Source: Kangiella sp. HD9-110m-PIT-SAG07
Lineage (GTDB): Bacteria > Pseudomonadota > Gammaproteobacteria > Enterobacterales > Kangiellaceae
Direction: 5' to 3'
Length of the DNA: 60,957 bases
Assembly (NCBI GenBank): GCA_003370465.1
Contig: QQTG01000020.1
Span: 1-60,957 of the forward strand
Below the pieces are notes generated by a model. The model had not been told where the DNA came from. It did no database searches and saw only the letters and a list, made by a program, of their open reading frames with translations. Positions 27,893 through 38,759 of this stretch are shown here, in pieces (within the stretch, counting starts at the first letter, position 1; each line of letters opens with the position of its first letter). A program made the position numbers and the translations under genes.

Positions 27893-29127
27893 TAAGCTCG
27901 CTTAAAAGGTTGCAATTTACCGTAGCTCAGGCTGCGCCACAACCACTCTAATGGACCATATCTGAATCGAGCCAACCACCAAGGTGACCAAATGAGTTGC
28001 GTTACAAAAATAGCCGCAACAACCAGCATGAGTTGATATCGCTCAAGCTGCGCAAATAAACCGAAACCATGGCTATAGAAAAGCAGAGTACAGATAATGC
28101 TTTGTGAAATATAGTTACTGAAAGCCATGCGACCGACGGCCTCTAAGCGTGTCCTGAAGCCTTGGAGTTTATTCGATTTTGCCCACAAGCAAAAAAGAGC
28201 AATATAACCCAACGCCACGAAGACGGCTGCAAAACTATTGAGTGACATGAAGGAGAGCATGGCCGTGCTCATACTAAAATTAGAGTCGAGCAATAAGAAG
28301 CTGTCATAGGCGATAGTGCCAAAACCAACAATTAAACACAGAACCATCATTTTGATATAAAAACTACGACTACGTTCTGCCGTAAGAATCCCCAGTTGGT
28401 ACAACCCCATGCCCAGTAACATCGAGCCTCCGATTCTAAATAGACCGAAAAACAATGCCATCATAGGCAGGTTAGTCGTAAAGAAATCGATACGGTGATC
28501 AAGTTGGGCAGCATAGTCGCTGGTGTAAACGGCAGTCTCTTGAGCAATGAAAGACTCAGAAGGCGCGAACATATCCATCATTTCTGCCAGGTCTTGCTCT
28601 GGGACATCGCCACTGAAAACAGCGAAAAGACTCATCATTGCCACCATAATGGCAATTAAAATAGAACCGACTATGATCTTAGTTTTCGCTTCGGTGTGAC
28701 GGGCGAACCAATATACCCAAAGCCCAGTAACGGCATAGGTGACAAGAATATCGCCGTACCATATAAAAATAGCGTGCAATACACCAAAGCAAAGTAGCCA
28801 AACCATTCGCTTGTAATGCAGCCAAGCACTAGGAGTTCCGTTAGTCGCCGCTCGTTCGGCCATTAACATGATGCCTGCTCCGAATAATATAGAGAAAAGC
28901 GTATAGAACTTTTGATCGGCAAAAATGTGGGTAACGAACCAAGTAATCAGATCTATCGTGGAAGGCTCGCCCAAAGCCTTAGGGTTCACATAGTATGCGT
29001 AGATATTGGCAAACGCATAAATATTCATAATTAAAATACCCGCAACGGCAATACCGCGAATAAGGTCGAGCGAGTGGTAACGCGCCGTAGACTCAGTCGG
29101 CGTCAGTGGTGTAGTAGCTGTCATCAC
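27892..29127 (-). CDS. DUF418 family membrane protein
   Basis: A 411-residue polytopic protein of the YeiB/DUF418 family. It opens with SLDLIRGIAVAGILIMNIYAFA, the typical first membrane helix, and has about ten hydrophobic segments. The C-terminal FSNYISQSIICTLLFYSHG and WSPWWLARFRYGPLEWLWRS motifs are diagnostic. The function is unknown. It is coupled (TAATG) to the rhodanese-methyltransferase gene. Confidence 0.9.
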   Translation of the reverse strand: MMTATTPLTPTESTARYHSLDLIRGIAVAGILIMNIYAFANIYAYYVNPKALGEPSTIDLITWFVTHIFADQKFYTLFSILFGAGIMLMAERAATNGTPSAWLHYKRMVWLLCFGVLHAIFIWYGDILVTYAVTGLWVYWFARHTEAKTKIIVGSILIAIMVAMMSLFAVFSGDVPEQDLAEMMDMFAPSESFIAQETAVYTSDYAAQLDHRIDFFTTNLPMMALFFGLFRIGGSMLLGMGLYQLGILTAERSRSFYIKMMVLCLIVGFGTIAYDSFLLLDSNFSMSTAMLSFMSLNSFAAVFVALGYIALFCLWAKSNKLQGFRTRLEAVGRMAFSNYISQSIICTLLFYSHGFGLFAQLERYQLMLVVAAIFVTQLIWSPWWLARFRYGPLEWLWRSLSYGKLQPFKRA

Positions 29128-29329
29128 ATATCCTTTGTTGTATTTTTAGGCAGTATAGCTGTGTTTAAGTTGAATAAACAATACATTTAAGCCGTAAGTC
29201 ATTAAAAGCAAAAGCTTATTATTTTAGATCAGTATATTTTTAAATATGGCAGAAATGGTTGCATCAATGTCATTTATGCCTTGGAGTATTATAATACAAT
29301 TCACTAGCGGTTTAAGTAATGAGCTTGAT

Positions 29330-30295
29330 ATGAAAGAAAAGAAAGTTGCATTTCTGGTATACGAAGCTATGGAGCTACTCGATATGGCTGGTTCGCAGAC
29401 GGCTTTTTATGAAGGCAATCAGTTTGTGAGTGGCAGCTATAGTCTAATAGTGGTGGGTTTTAACAATGAAGTTGTCGTCAGTGAATCTGGCACACAAATA
29501 AAGCCCGATTGTTCCATCAATTCTTTAGGTGAATGTCACACACTCGTCATTCCTGGAGGGAAGGGAGCAAGGCTCGACTCTTTCTCCGAGCAAGGTTTGC
29601 AGGAACTAAGGGAATTAATAGTTAGGTGTGAAAGAGTTGTTAGTATTTGTACAGGGGCTTTTCTGTTAGCAAAAACAGGCCTGCCAGAAGAGACAAAAAT
29701 TGCTACTCATTGGGCTTTTGCTAAGGACTTAAAGAAACAATTCCCAGATTTATTAGTAGATGACGAAAGTATATTCATTCAGGACAAGAAATACTGGTCC
29801 TCTGCTGGTGTAACTTCGTGCATCGATCTGACGTTAAGGCTTATTGAATTAGATCTCGGGAAAGTTGCGGCAATGCATGTGGCGAAGCATATGGTGGTGT
29901 ATTTGAAAAGATCTGGTTCGCAGCAACAGTATTCTGAGTTTTTGAGTTTGCAAGCACCTAAAGATGAACGATTAGTGATGATACTGGAATGGCTAAAAGA
30001 AAATCTAGGAGAGAATATAACTGTAGATAAGATTGCTGAACGAGCAAACATGAGTGAGCGCCAGTTATACCGAGTGTTTATAAAAGAGACTGGGATTACT
30101 CCAGCTCATTATCTTGAAGAGCTGCGTATGGAGGTTGCTAGCACTTTATTGGTGAGCTCAGAAAAGAACATAAAAGCAATTGCGTTATCGGTGGGGTACA
30201 GATCCCACGACGGTTTTAAAAGAGCTTTTCAGAGAAGGTACTCTATATCGCCTCTTAAATATAGACAGGTTTTTTCTTCTAACGAAATACATTAA
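29330..30295 (+). CDS. GlxA-type AraC-family regulator with a DJ-1/PfpI domain
   Basis: A 321-residue transcription factor. Residues 1-180 are a class I glutamine-amidotransferase-like DJ-1/PfpI domain (KVAFLVYEAMELLDMAGSQTAF; cysteine in VVSICTGAFLLAKTG at the nucleophile-elbow position). The C-terminal 100 residues carry two AraC helix-turn-helix motifs (ITVDKIAERANMSERQLYRVF and IKAIALSVGYRSHDGFKRAF). ATG at 29330 is chosen since earlier in-frame starts add unconserved sequence. It may control the hydrolase gene nine bases downstream. Confidence 0.9.
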   Translation: MKEKKVAFLVYEAMELLDMAGSQTAFYEGNQFVSGSYSLIVVGFNNEVVVSESGTQIKPDCSINSLGECHTLVIPGGKGARLDSFSEQGLQELRELIVRCERVVSICTGAFLLAKTGLPEETKIATHWAFAKDLKKQFPDLLVDDESIFIQDKKYWSSAGVTSCIDLTLRLIELDLGKVAAMHVAKHMVVYLKRSGSQQQYSEFLSLQAPKDERLVMILEWLKENLGENITVDKIAERANMSERQLYRVFIKETGITPAHYLEELRMEVASTLLVSSEKNIKAIALSVGYRSHDGFKRAFQRRYSISPLKYRQVFSSNEIH

Positions 30296-30304
30296 GAGAG
30301 TTAT

Positions 30305-31219
30305 ATGAACTTATTAAAGATAATATCGATTTGGTCAATCACAATGATGATGCCTGTATATGGTAAAGATGTACCCTTGAAAACAGGAAGCGGGAGTTTT
30401 GATATAGAAGGCGGTGAGAAGCATCCTGAAAAGACGATTAAGGTTTATTATCATAAACCGGCATCATTCAGTGCAGAGACAAAGGTGCTATTTGTAGTGC
30501 CTGGGGCTGGAAGGAACGGCTGGAGCTATCGTGATACATGGAAAAAGGCATCAGAAAAACATGATGTGCTAGTTTTGTCTCCTAGCTATTCAGAAAAGAG
30601 TTACCCAAACTTTTGGAACTATAATTTAGCAGGAATGGTAAAAAATGTGGTAATAAACAAAGAACGTACAGCCGTTGTATCACTGGAAGTGGTGAAGGAA
30701 CCGAATAAGTGGATATATTCAGATTTTGATAGGATATTTGATAAGGTCGTTAACGATTCATCATTGAGCGCTAAAGATTATGATATGTTTGGCCACTCAG
30801 CAGGTGGGCAAATATTACACCGGTTTGCGCTATTTTATCCTGAGAATAAGGCAAATAGGATTCTAGCCAGTAACTCTGGCTGGTATACAGTTCCAGATTA
30901 TACTGAGCAATTTCCATATGGCTTGAAAGATGCACCTATAGATACTGAAAAAATGGATTTAAGTTTTAACAATAAGCTAACAGTTTTTTTAGGAGAAATG
31001 GATAACCAAGATGAGATAAGAGGACACTTGGTACGAAACTCAGTAATAGATAAGCAAGGAACCCATCGATTTTCTAGAGGTAAGTATTTTTTTGAGAAGT
31101 CACAACTATTAGCAGAGAACTACGGATATCTATTTAACTGGAAGATACATGTTGTACCTAATATTGGACACAATTACCGTGGGATAAGTCAAGCTGCTGC
31201 AGTTTATCTATATGAATAA
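30305..31219 (+). CDS. Secreted alpha/beta hydrolase
   Basis: A 304-residue protein with a signal peptide (about residues 1-20, ending VYG) and an alpha/beta-hydrolase fold: VLFVVPGAGRNGWSY for the oxyanion region, nucleophile Ser165 in FGHSAGGQI, and a late histidine in VPNIGHNYRG. It resembles PHB-depolymerase or feruloyl-esterase-like PF10503-type enzymes. The substrate is not readable. It is nine bases after the GlxA-type regulator, with GAGAG before its ATG, so an operon is likely. Composition is more A+T-rich than the neighbours. Confidence 0.8.
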   Translation: MNLLKIISIWSITMMMPVYGKDVPLKTGSGSFDIEGGEKHPEKTIKVYYHKPASFSAETKVLFVVPGAGRNGWSYRDTWKKASEKHDVLVLSPSYSEKSYPNFWNYNLAGMVKNVVINKERTAVVSLEVVKEPNKWIYSDFDRIFDKVVNDSSLSAKDYDMFGHSAGGQILHRFALFYPENKANRILASNSGWYTVPDYTEQFPYGLKDAPIDTEKMDLSFNNKLTVFLGEMDNQDEIRGHLVRNSVIDKQGTHRFSRGKYFFEKSQLLAENYGYLFNWKIHVVPNIGHNYRGISQAAAVYLYE

Positions 31220-31280
31220 GTTATAGAAATGATTGACTCGACTGGCAGGAAACTTAAAAAACATGCTTTCCAGTTTAAAG

Positions 31281-31982
31281 TTAAATGTTTTGTCTTAACT
31301 CGTCCCACTCAGGATCATGTATGTCACCATTTTCATCCAGCTTTGGATAGCGCATCTTGTGCTTATCACAATACTTTTTGATAGTCGGATGGAGTGCGTT
31401 AAACAGGATGTAGTCAACTTCTTCTTGCGGGACTTTTAGCTCACCGTACATGTTGGCTTCAGCACGCTGTCTTTGTGCTTCGTACATAATGAGTGCGCCT
31501 GCGACAGAAACGTTGAGTGATTGCACCATGCCCGCCATGGGGATAATGACATGCTCGTCGGCCAGTTCGGCAGCTTGGTCGGAGACACCGACTAACTCAG
31601 AGCCAAGTAATATGCAGGTGGGTTTGGTGTAGTCGATGCTACGGAAATCGACCGCTTTATCGGAGAAGTGAGCCGCTAAAACTTGCATGTCTTGCTTCTT
31701 AACTTCAGCAATGCCCGTTTTAAGGTCTGTATGCTTGTGAGTCGTGACCCATCGCTTGCTGCCACTGGAAGTATGATGCCCAGAGAATTTGACGTCTGGA
31801 GGAAATACTGCGTGAACATGTCCAATACCCACTGCGTCAGCCGTCCGGACTATGGCGGCTAAGTTGTGTGGTTTATGGACTTCATCCATAAAAACCGTCA
31901 TGTCAGGCTGACGATTTGAAAGTAGTGTTATGATTTTTTCATAGCGACTTCTTTTATCAAAAGTGCGACTAGGGTGCTGCAA
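31281..31982 (-). CDS. trmH: tRNA (guanosine-18-2'-O)-methyltransferase
   Basis: SpoU/TrmH-class knotted methyltransferase that modifies G18 in tRNA D loops. It is 233 residues long. SPOUT motifs are visible: FMDEVHKPHNLAAIVRTADAVGI, CILLGSELVGVSD, and IPMAGMVQSLNVSVAGALIMYEA. The family's C-terminal extension is present. It is the last gene of the gmk-rpoZ-spoT-ridA-trmH leftward group, three bases after ridA. Confidence 0.95.
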   Translation of the reverse strand: MQHPSRTFDKRSRYEKIITLLSNRQPDMTVFMDEVHKPHNLAAIVRTADAVGIGHVHAVFPPDVKFSGHHTSSGSKRWVTTHKHTDLKTGIAEVKKQDMQVLAAHFSDKAVDFRSIDYTKPTCILLGSELVGVSDQAAELADEHVIIPMAGMVQSLNVSVAGALIMYEAQRQRAEANMYGELKVPQEEVDYILFNALHPTIKKYCDKHKMRYPKLDENGDIHDPEWDELRQNI

Positions 31983-31985
31983 TGG

Positions 31986-32369
31986 TTAGCCCTCTAGCGT
32001 CATGATAGCGTCCATTTCGATTTGGGCGCCTTTAGGAAGTGCTTTAACGCCAATCGCCGCGCGAGCAGGGTAAGGTTCATCGAAATACTGAGCCATAACG
32101 TCGTTAACAGTAGCGAAATGGCCTAGGTCGATCATGAAAATATTGAGTTTAGAGATATGGTTAAGCGAACCACCGGCTGCCTCACATACGGCGCTGAGGT
32201 TTTTAAATACTTGGTGCACCTGTTCTTCAAAACTTTCGACCAGCTCCATTGTTTCTGGAATCAAAGGAATTTGTCCAGAAAGATAGACCACGTTGCCAGT
32301 TTTTACTGCTTGTGAGTATGTACCGATTGCTGCGGGTGCTTTTTCTGTATTAATGACTTCTTTAGTCAC
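31986..32369 (-). CDS. ridA: RidA-family enamine/imine deaminase
   Basis: A 127-residue Rid/YjgF protein that hydrolyses reactive enamine and imine intermediates made by PLP enzymes. Typical segments are [26 protein letters not shown] and [24 protein letters not shown], with the conserved Arg in PARAAI. It sits between spoT (8-base overlap) and trmH, a placement also seen in other gammaproteobacteria. Confidence 0.94.
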   Translation of the reverse strand: MTKEVINTEKAPAAIGTYSQAVKTGNVVYLSGQIPLIPETMELVESFEEQVHQVFKNLSAVCEAAGGSLNHISKLNIFMIDLGHFATVNDVMAQYFDEPYPARAAIGVKALPKGAQIEMDAIMTLEG

Positions 32370-34506
32370 GTTTATGTCCTTTTGGTTGAATATCTGGGTG
32401 GCGATACACTTTGTTGACGAAAGGTATCACGCGTAATTTTTTGATAATCGAAGCGAGGTGAATACGGTTTTTTACGCCTACGTAGAACGTAATAATATTA
32501 ACGTCACCATCGAGCTCGTTAATATCGACGTTAATAATGTTACCTTCTTGATTGGCGATAATATTGGTAATCTGGGCTAGCACGCCGCGTTGGTTAAATA
32601 CTTCCAGCCTTAACTCAGTATCAAAGTCCCCCTCAAGCTCTCCCGACCATTCCACAGGGACATAGTGATCATTCTGCTTATGAGCTCTTTGGATATTGGG
32701 GCAGTTATCACGATGAATATTAAATCCACGACCAGGGCTGACGTAAGCCATGATCGGATCGCCAGGAATAGGGTGACAACAACGGGCGTACTTTATGACC
32801 AGCCCTTCGGTGCCTTTAATGGCGAGAGGAGGACGGTCTTCATCGGACTCAGCTTTACTGCTAGCCTCTTCAAGTTTTTCTGCATCACTAGACAAGCGGT
32901 GGGCGACTAGCGCACTGGCGATTTTGCCAAGCCCTATCCCAGCTAACAAGTGATCGAAACTTGGGTAACGAGTGATTTCTGTAATTTGATCGAGCTTGTC
33001 CTCAGCAAATTCGTCTAAAGACTTCTTCAAAGATTGCTCAAGTAGGCGACGACCGAGATGGACCGCTTCGTCATGACGCATATTCTTTACAAAGTTACGA
33101 ATATTGGTACGAGCCTTGCCAGTTACTGCATAGCTAAGCCAAGCAGGATTCGGGCGAGAACCTGGCGCGGTAATAATTTCGACTGTGCGACCATTAACCA
33201 GTGGTGTGCTTAATGGAGAAAACTGTTTATCGATCTTGCAGGCGATACAGGTGTTACCAACATCGGTATGGATCGCGTAAGCGAAATCGACCGGTGTGGC
33301 ACCTTTAGGCAGCTCAATGATCTTACCTTTTGGCGTAAACAAGTAGACTTCATCGGGATACAGATCAATTTTTACGTTCTCGATAAATTCTATTGAATCG
33401 CCAACGTTTTGTTGCATTTCGATCAAACTCTGTAACCACTCACGAGCTTTGGTTTCAGCTGGGTGGTGAGAGGTACCTGACTTATAGAGCCAGTGAGCTG
33501 CAACGCCGTGTTCGGCCATTTGGTCCATCAGCTCAGTGCGGATCTGGACTTCGATGTGGAGACCAGACTTGCTTCGCAAGACCGTATGCAACGATTGGTA
33601 GCCGTTGGTTTTAGGAATCGCTATATAATCTTTGAAGCGACCGGGTATTGGCTTAAATAGGTTATGTATTTGCCCCAAAACGCGATAACTTGAGTCTTCA
33701 CTGTCTGTAATAACACGAAAAGCGTAAATATCCATAACTTCATTAAAAGTCCCGACTTTGTCGCGCATCTTCTTGTAAATGCTGTAGAGACTTTTTTCAC
33801 GACCGATCACTTGGCATTTCAGACCAGTATCTTTCAGTCGGTTTCTCAGTTGTTTGGTAATGCGTTCGACCACTTCTTTTCTATGGCCGCGCACTTTGCT
33901 AACTGATTGCCGTAAAACGCGGTAGCGCATCGGATACATATTTGCGAAGCCAAGTAGCTCCAGCTGTTCTTTTATTCGGTGGATACCAAGGCGGTTAGCA
34001 ATAGGGGCGTAAATTTCTAGCGTTTCACGGGCGATTCGACGACGTTTGTCCGGACGTAGTGCGCCAAGCGTTTGCATGTTATGCAGTCGATCCGCTAGCT
34101 TGATAAGAATAACGCGAATATCCTGCGTCATTGCCATCATCATTTTGCGGAAATTTTCAGCCTGCGCTTGCTCTTTCGACTGGAAATCAATCTGGGTCAG
34201 CTTACTCACGCCCTCGACCAAGTCGGCAACCGTTTCTCCAAATTGCTCGCTAAGATCTTGTTTAGTCACGTCACAATCTTCAATCACATCATGCATTAAG
34301 GCTGCCATGATGGTCTGATGATCGAGATGGAGATCGGCTAGGATATTAGCCGCTGCAACTGGGTGGGTAATGTAGGGATCACCGCTGGAGCGCATCTGCC
34401 CGTCATGGGCACACTCAGCGACTTGATACGCACGCTCCGCATCTGCAACCTGTTGCGGCTCTAAATAGTTCTCAAGAACACTTTTAAGATCTGCAAAATA
34501 GGCCAT
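32362..34506 (-). CDS. spoT: Bifunctional (p)ppGpp synthetase/hydrolase SpoT
   Basis: Makes and degrades the alarmone (p)ppGpp during starvation. The 714 residues comprise an HD hydrolase domain ([31 protein letters not shown]), a RelA/SpoT synthetase domain ([23 protein letters not shown]), a TGS domain ([24 protein letters not shown]) and a C-terminal ACT domain. The intact HD motif supports hydrolase activity. ATG at 34506 is preferred to TTG 34515. It is between rpoZ and ridA. Confidence 0.96.
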   Translation of the reverse strand: MAYFADLKSVLENYLEPQQVADAERAYQVAECAHDGQMRSSGDPYITHPVAAANILADLHLDHQTIMAALMHDVIEDCDVTKQDLSEQFGETVADLVEGVSKLTQIDFQSKEQAQAENFRKMMMAMTQDIRVILIKLADRLHNMQTLGALRPDKRRRIARETLEIYAPIANRLGIHRIKEQLELLGFANMYPMRYRVLRQSVSKVRGHRKEVVERITKQLRNRLKDTGLKCQVIGREKSLYSIYKKMRDKVGTFNEVMDIYAFRVITDSEDSSYRVLGQIHNLFKPIPGRFKDYIAIPKTNGYQSLHTVLRSKSGLHIEVQIRTELMDQMAEHGVAAHWLYKSGTSHHPAETKAREWLQSLIEMQQNVGDSIEFIENVKIDLYPDEVYLFTPKGKIIELPKGATPVDFAYAIHTDVGNTCIACKIDKQFSPLSTPLVNGRTVEIITAPGSRPNPAWLSYAVTGKARTNIRNFVKNMRHDEAVHLGRRLLEQSLKKSLDEFAEDKLDQITEITRYPSFDHLLAGIGLGKIASALVAHRLSSDAEKLEEASSKAESDEDRPPLAIKGTEGLVIKYARCCHPIPGDPIMAYVSPGRGFNIHRDNCPNIQRAHKQNDHYVPVEWSGELEGDFDTELRLEVFNQRGVLAQITNIIANQEGNIINVDINELDGDVNIITFYVGVKNRIHLASIIKKLRVIPFVNKVYRHPDIQPKGHKRD

Positions 34507-34536
34507 GCGTATCAATGATTTAGCTAGTAATGGTGA

Positions 34537-34785
34537 TTAAAATAGAACCGGACGTGTTTCCTGCTCTTGTTCCGCTGCGCGTTCGTCAGCAGCCACTGTT
34601 TCAGCAGTCGTTAAACCTTCTTCGATTTCACGCAACGCAACAACTGTTGGTTTATCATTATCCCACTCTACTTTAGGATCATGAGTGCCTTCAGCAATTT
34701 GACGAGCTCGTTTTGCTGCTAACATAATTAAATCAAAACGGTTGCCAACCACTTCAACCGCATCTTGAACTGTTACACGTGCCAT
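34537..34785 (-). CDS. rpoZ: RNA polymerase omega subunit
   Basis: An 82-residue subunit that helps assemble core RNA polymerase and forms part of the ppGpp site. It begins [30 protein letters not shown] in the family way and has the conserved [16 protein letters not shown] precedes the ATG. Just upstream on the transcript is a small hairpin (TGCGGA/TCCGCA at 34804-34818), and beyond it a dyad around 34836-34855; these could tune omega relative to gmk. Confidence 0.96.
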   Translation of the reverse strand: MARVTVQDAVEVVGNRFDLIMLAAKRARQIAEGTHDPKVEWDNDKPTVVALREIEEGLTTAETVAADERAAEQEQETRPVLF

Positions 34786-34897
34786 AACTTACCTCTCACA
34801 AACTTGCGGAAACTCCGCATTAATAACCTTGTATAACACTATACAAAGTAGTGTATCCAAAAAACTGGACAGACAACAACGTCTATCCCAATAAATT

Positions 34898-35539
<642 letters not shown>

Positions 35540-35555
35540 TTAGATGTGTTTTTAT

Positions 35556-36422
35556 TTATTCAATATTCTGCACTTGCTCGCGCATTTGCTCGATCAAAAC
35601 TTTAATCTCAACGGAGCTATTAGTGATATCTGCGTTGATCGACTTAGAGCCTAGCGTATTGGCTTCGCGATTAAACTCTTGCATTAAGAAGTCTAAGCGG
35701 CGGCCAACGGGCCCTTTGTCCTTAAGCAGTCTTAAGCACTCGGTAACGTGAGTGTTTAGGCGGTCGAGCTCTTCAGCAACATCAAGCTTCTGGGCCAAAA
35801 AAACCATTTCCTGCTCGAGGCGCTCTTTATCAAGTTCAACTTTAGCGTCTTCAAAGCGATTGGTGACACGTTCACGTTGCCACTTAATAACCGCTGGCAT
35901 TTGCTCGCCGACTTTGGAAACTTCTTCTGAAATCCCTTTAAGGCGCTGCTCGATAATCTCTGACAATGCTTCGCCTTCGCGTTGACGAACTTCGATGAGT
36001 TGATCAACCGCTTGTGAAAAGGCTTGTTTCACGTCCTTTTCCATGGTGTCAGTATCGGCTTCTTCTTGTTGCAGAAGGCCAGGCCAGCGCATCAGCTGGA
36101 TTAAGTCTGCTGACTGGTTATCCTGCGCTAAAACCTGTAATTCTTCGTGTGCTGTTAAAAGCTGCTGAGCCATTTCCTGATCCAGCTTCATACGTCCAGC
36201 ATGCTTAGGATTCATTTCAATGCGCAAAGTGCAATCAAGCTTGCCGCGATTGAGGCGCTTACGTAGAACATTTCTCAGTTCGAATTCGAGATGACGAAAA
36301 GATTCAGGCATTCTGAAGTTAGGCTCCAGAAAACGCTGATTGACCGATTTAATTTCCCAAGTAACATTGCCCCATTCGGCAGCAAACTGCTGGCGAGCGA
36401 AAGCGGTCATGCTTTTTAACAT
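35556..36422 (-). CDS. yicC: YicC/YloC-family endoribonuclease
   Basis: A 288-residue protein of the YicC family, members of which have been shown to act as endoribonucleases in RNA turnover. It starts LKSMTAFARQQ and ends with the diagnostic GRRLDFLMQEFNREANTLGSKS followed by VEIKVLIEQMREQVQNIE. The central region is strongly helical. It precedes gmk in the same direction. The 203 bases between it and apaH hold no feature I could identify. Confidence 0.93.
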   Translation of the reverse strand: MLKSMTAFARQQFAAEWGNVTWEIKSVNQRFLEPNFRMPESFRHLEFELRNVLRKRLNRGKLDCTLRIEMNPKHAGRMKLDQEMAQQLLTAHEELQVLAQDNQSADLIQLMRWPGLLQQEEADTDTMEKDVKQAFSQAVDQLIEVRQREGEALSEIIEQRLKGISEEVSKVGEQMPAVIKWQRERVTNRFEDAKVELDKERLEQEMVFLAQKLDVAEELDRLNTHVTECLRLLKDKGPVGRRLDFLMQEFNREANTLGSKSINADITNSSVEIKVLIEQMREQVQNIE

Positions 36423-36625
36423 ACGAGAATAAACTCCGATTCGAACAATAGCTCAAATGTCTTGAATGACAAGGGCTGTACTCAATAAAACCCCTGAAAC
36501 TGAAAATCGACACAGAAAGCCTACAATTGTACCGATATTTATGGGGATTGGCGATAGTTTAATCAAAGAGTTTGCAAAGTTGTTGTATGTCTAAAATCAT
36601 GCTTTGAAAAGATCTGCTTTGAGGT

Positions 36626-37447
36626 TCACGCCCATTTTCTCAAAGCTTTAACATGAAATCGCTTTTGGTCTTCTAGACGAAGGGCAGTTAACTGGTTGCC
36701 CCAGACGCATCCCGTATCGATGGCATAGACATTTTTAGCTTGGGATTTACCGTCAAGCGCCGCCCAGTGGCCGAATACTACTCGAGTTTCTAGCCCGATA
36801 TCGCTCAGCTCATACCATGGGCTGAGTCCTTTTGATTGCTTGCCTGGCGTGGATTTGCTCTTAAAGTCGAGACTGCCGTCTTGGTGACAAAAACGCATAC
36901 GAGTAAAAGCGTTCGTGATGAAACGTAATCGCTCAATGCCCTTAAGTTTCTTTTGCCAGTGACTGGGTTTATTGCCATACATGTGCTGGAAAAAATCTGT
37001 GGCAGTGTCTTTTTCCTCTAAAACCTGCTCCAGCTCGTAGGCGCAAGCTAAAGTCTGATTAAGATCCCAGCCGGGAGCAACACCCGCATGCGTCATCAAA
37101 AAATCGAGGTGTTTGTCGTACACTGCGACCGGCTGTTTGCGTAACCACTTCATCAATGTATTGGTATTATCTGCTGCTAAAATACGGTTAAGATCGTCTT
37201 TCTTCGGCAATTTAGACTCTGTGTAATAAACCGCTAAGAGATGGAGATCGTGATTACCCAGCACTATGTCGCACAGATCTTGATGATCGTAGACATAGTT
37301 TAAAACCTCTAACGATTTTGGACCACGGCTGATGAGGTCGCCAGCTAACCATAAGCGGTCGCTGGCCGGGTTAAACTGAATTTTAGTCAGCAGTAGGCGA
37401 AATTCATCATAACAGCCTTGAATATCGCCAATCGCGTAAGTTGCCAT
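36626..37447 (-). CDS. apaH: Symmetrical bis(5'-nucleosyl)-tetraphosphatase
   Basis: Metallophosphatase that splits Ap4A into two ADP and can remove Np4 caps from RNA. The 273 residues carry the metal-binding set GDIQGCYDE, GDLISRGPKS, GNHDLHLL and later THAGVAPGW, and FGHWAALDG. It is three bases after apaG in the same direction, the usual pair. The normally neighbouring ksgA is not in this window. Confidence 0.96.
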   Translation of the reverse strand: MATYAIGDIQGCYDEFRLLLTKIQFNPASDRLWLAGDLISRGPKSLEVLNYVYDHQDLCDIVLGNHDLHLLAVYYTESKLPKKDDLNRILAADNTNTLMKWLRKQPVAVYDKHLDFLMTHAGVAPGWDLNQTLACAYELEQVLEEKDTATDFFQHMYGNKPSHWQKKLKGIERLRFITNAFTRMRFCHQDGSLDFKSKSTPGKQSKGLSPWYELSDIGLETRVVFGHWAALDGKSQAKNVYAIDTGCVWGNQLTALRLEDQKRFHVKALRKWA

Positions 37448-37450
37448 GAA

Positions 37451-37828
37451 TTAGTGCAGCACCCCTGGAGCGGCAAGGCTGAACACTGGAATCGGGGCGT
37501 CGAATTCAGCACCGTTTTGACCAATCATTTTATAGTCGCCTTCCATGGTGCCTATTGGTGTTGGGATCACTGCACCGCTAGAATATTGGTAACTTTTACC
37601 GGGCTCAATGTAAGGTTGCTCGCCGATGACTCCTTGTCCTTGGACTTCGGTCACTTCACCGTTGGCATCCGTAATAACCCAATGGCGAGAATCGAGTTTC
37701 GCTCCTAGATCGCCGGTATTTTCGATAGTAATGGTGTAAGCGAAAACGTAACGCTCATTGTCGGGTTCTGATTGCTCTTCGACAAACTGAGTGTTGACGC
37801 TAATTTGAAATTGATATTGTTGAGACAT
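37451..37828 (-). CDS. apaG: ApaG protein
   Basis: A 125-residue single beta-sandwich (FN3-like) protein, ApaG, long linked to Co2+/Mg2+ resistance. Conserved features are YTITIENTGDLGAKLDSRHWVITDANG, VQGQGVIGEQPYIEPGKSYQYSSG and PIGTMEGDYKM. The glycine-rich QGxGVxGxQP phosphate-like loop is complete. It is upstream of and coupled to apaH. Confidence 0.95.
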   Translation of the reverse strand: MSQQYQFQISVNTQFVEEQSEPDNERYVFAYTITIENTGDLGAKLDSRHWVITDANGEVTEVQGQGVIGEQPYIEPGKSYQYSSGAVIPTPIGTMEGDYKMIGQNGAEFDAPIPVFSLAAPGVLH

Positions 37829-37947
37829 CTATTGTGTTCAATAACCTAAGTTATCTGGATTTAGGATCATTCTCTAATGTAACTGTGCTATTCGCAAGCC
37901 TATGATACTATTTAGCTAATTTTTTGAATTAAACGGTGACTTTTATC

Positions 37948-38742
37948 ATGACCACAAACAATTCAACCAAAAAAGTCAAAACGGTAATGGTGACGGGCGC
38001 GAGTTCGGGATTCGGCTTAGAAACTGCGAGACGATTTGCGGAAAAAGGGCATCGAGTGATCGTAGCTGCGCGACGTAAGGAACGTTTGGAGTCGTTAAAG
38101 CAGGATCTTGACGAAGAGTTTGGTGTGGATACGGTGTTTGTCATGCCGCTGGACGTGACCTCGGAAGCGCAAATTGATGAGATGCTTGCCTCGTTACCGG
38201 GCGCTTTCTCGGAAGTGGATGTGTTGGTCAATAATGCGGGGCTGGCCTTGGGCTTGGAGCCTGCGCATGAGGCGAATCTAGATGACTGGCATCGCATGGT
38301 AGATACGAATATTAAGGGCCTATACTTAATGACTCGGAAAATCTTGCCGGGCATGGTGGAGCGCCGTCATGGTCATATTATTAATATTGGCTCAATCGCG
38401 GGGAATTATGCTTACCCAGGCGGCAATGCTTATGGAGCGACCAAGGCATTCGTCAAACAATTTACGCGGAACCTCAGAGCCGACTTGCTAGGAACTCATA
38501 TACGAGTGACCAATGTTGAGCCAGGTTTAGCTGAAACCGAATTTTCGTTGGTTAGATTTAATGGTGATCAAGAAAAAGCCGATAATGTCTACCAAGGAAC
38601 CGAGCCATTAACGGCGCAAGACATTGCTGAAGCTGTGATTTGGGCAGCTGAACAACCGCAGCATGTTAATATCAATTCTATTGAATTAATGCCGACGTCC
38701 CAAGCTTGGGCTGCGTTGGCGCTCGATAAAATCCAAGGATAA
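37948..38742 (+). CDS. Short-chain dehydrogenase, YdfG-like
   Basis: A 264-residue NADP-dependent oxidoreductase of the classical SDR family. The cofactor motif TGASSGFGLETARRF, the NNAGLALG motif and the catalytic Ser-Tyr-Lys set (GSIAGNY, then YGATKAFVK) are all present. It resembles YdfG, which oxidises 3-hydroxy acids such as L-allo-threonine and serine and reduces malonic semialdehyde. ATG 37948 is preferred to GTG 37936. It is followed after 17 bases by the MAPEG gene. Confidence 0.88.
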   Translation: MTTNNSTKKVKTVMVTGASSGFGLETARRFAEKGHRVIVAARRKERLESLKQDLDEEFGVDTVFVMPLDVTSEAQIDEMLASLPGAFSEVDVLVNNAGLALGLEPAHEANLDDWHRMVDTNIKGLYLMTRKILPGMVERRHGHIINIGSIAGNYAYPGGNAYGATKAFVKQFTRNLRADLLGTHIRVTNVEPGLAETEFSLVRFNGDQEKADNVYQGTEPLTAQDIAEAVIWAAEQPQHVNINSIELMPTSQAWAALALDKIQG

Positions 38743-38759
38743 CCCTAAGGAGAAGACTG

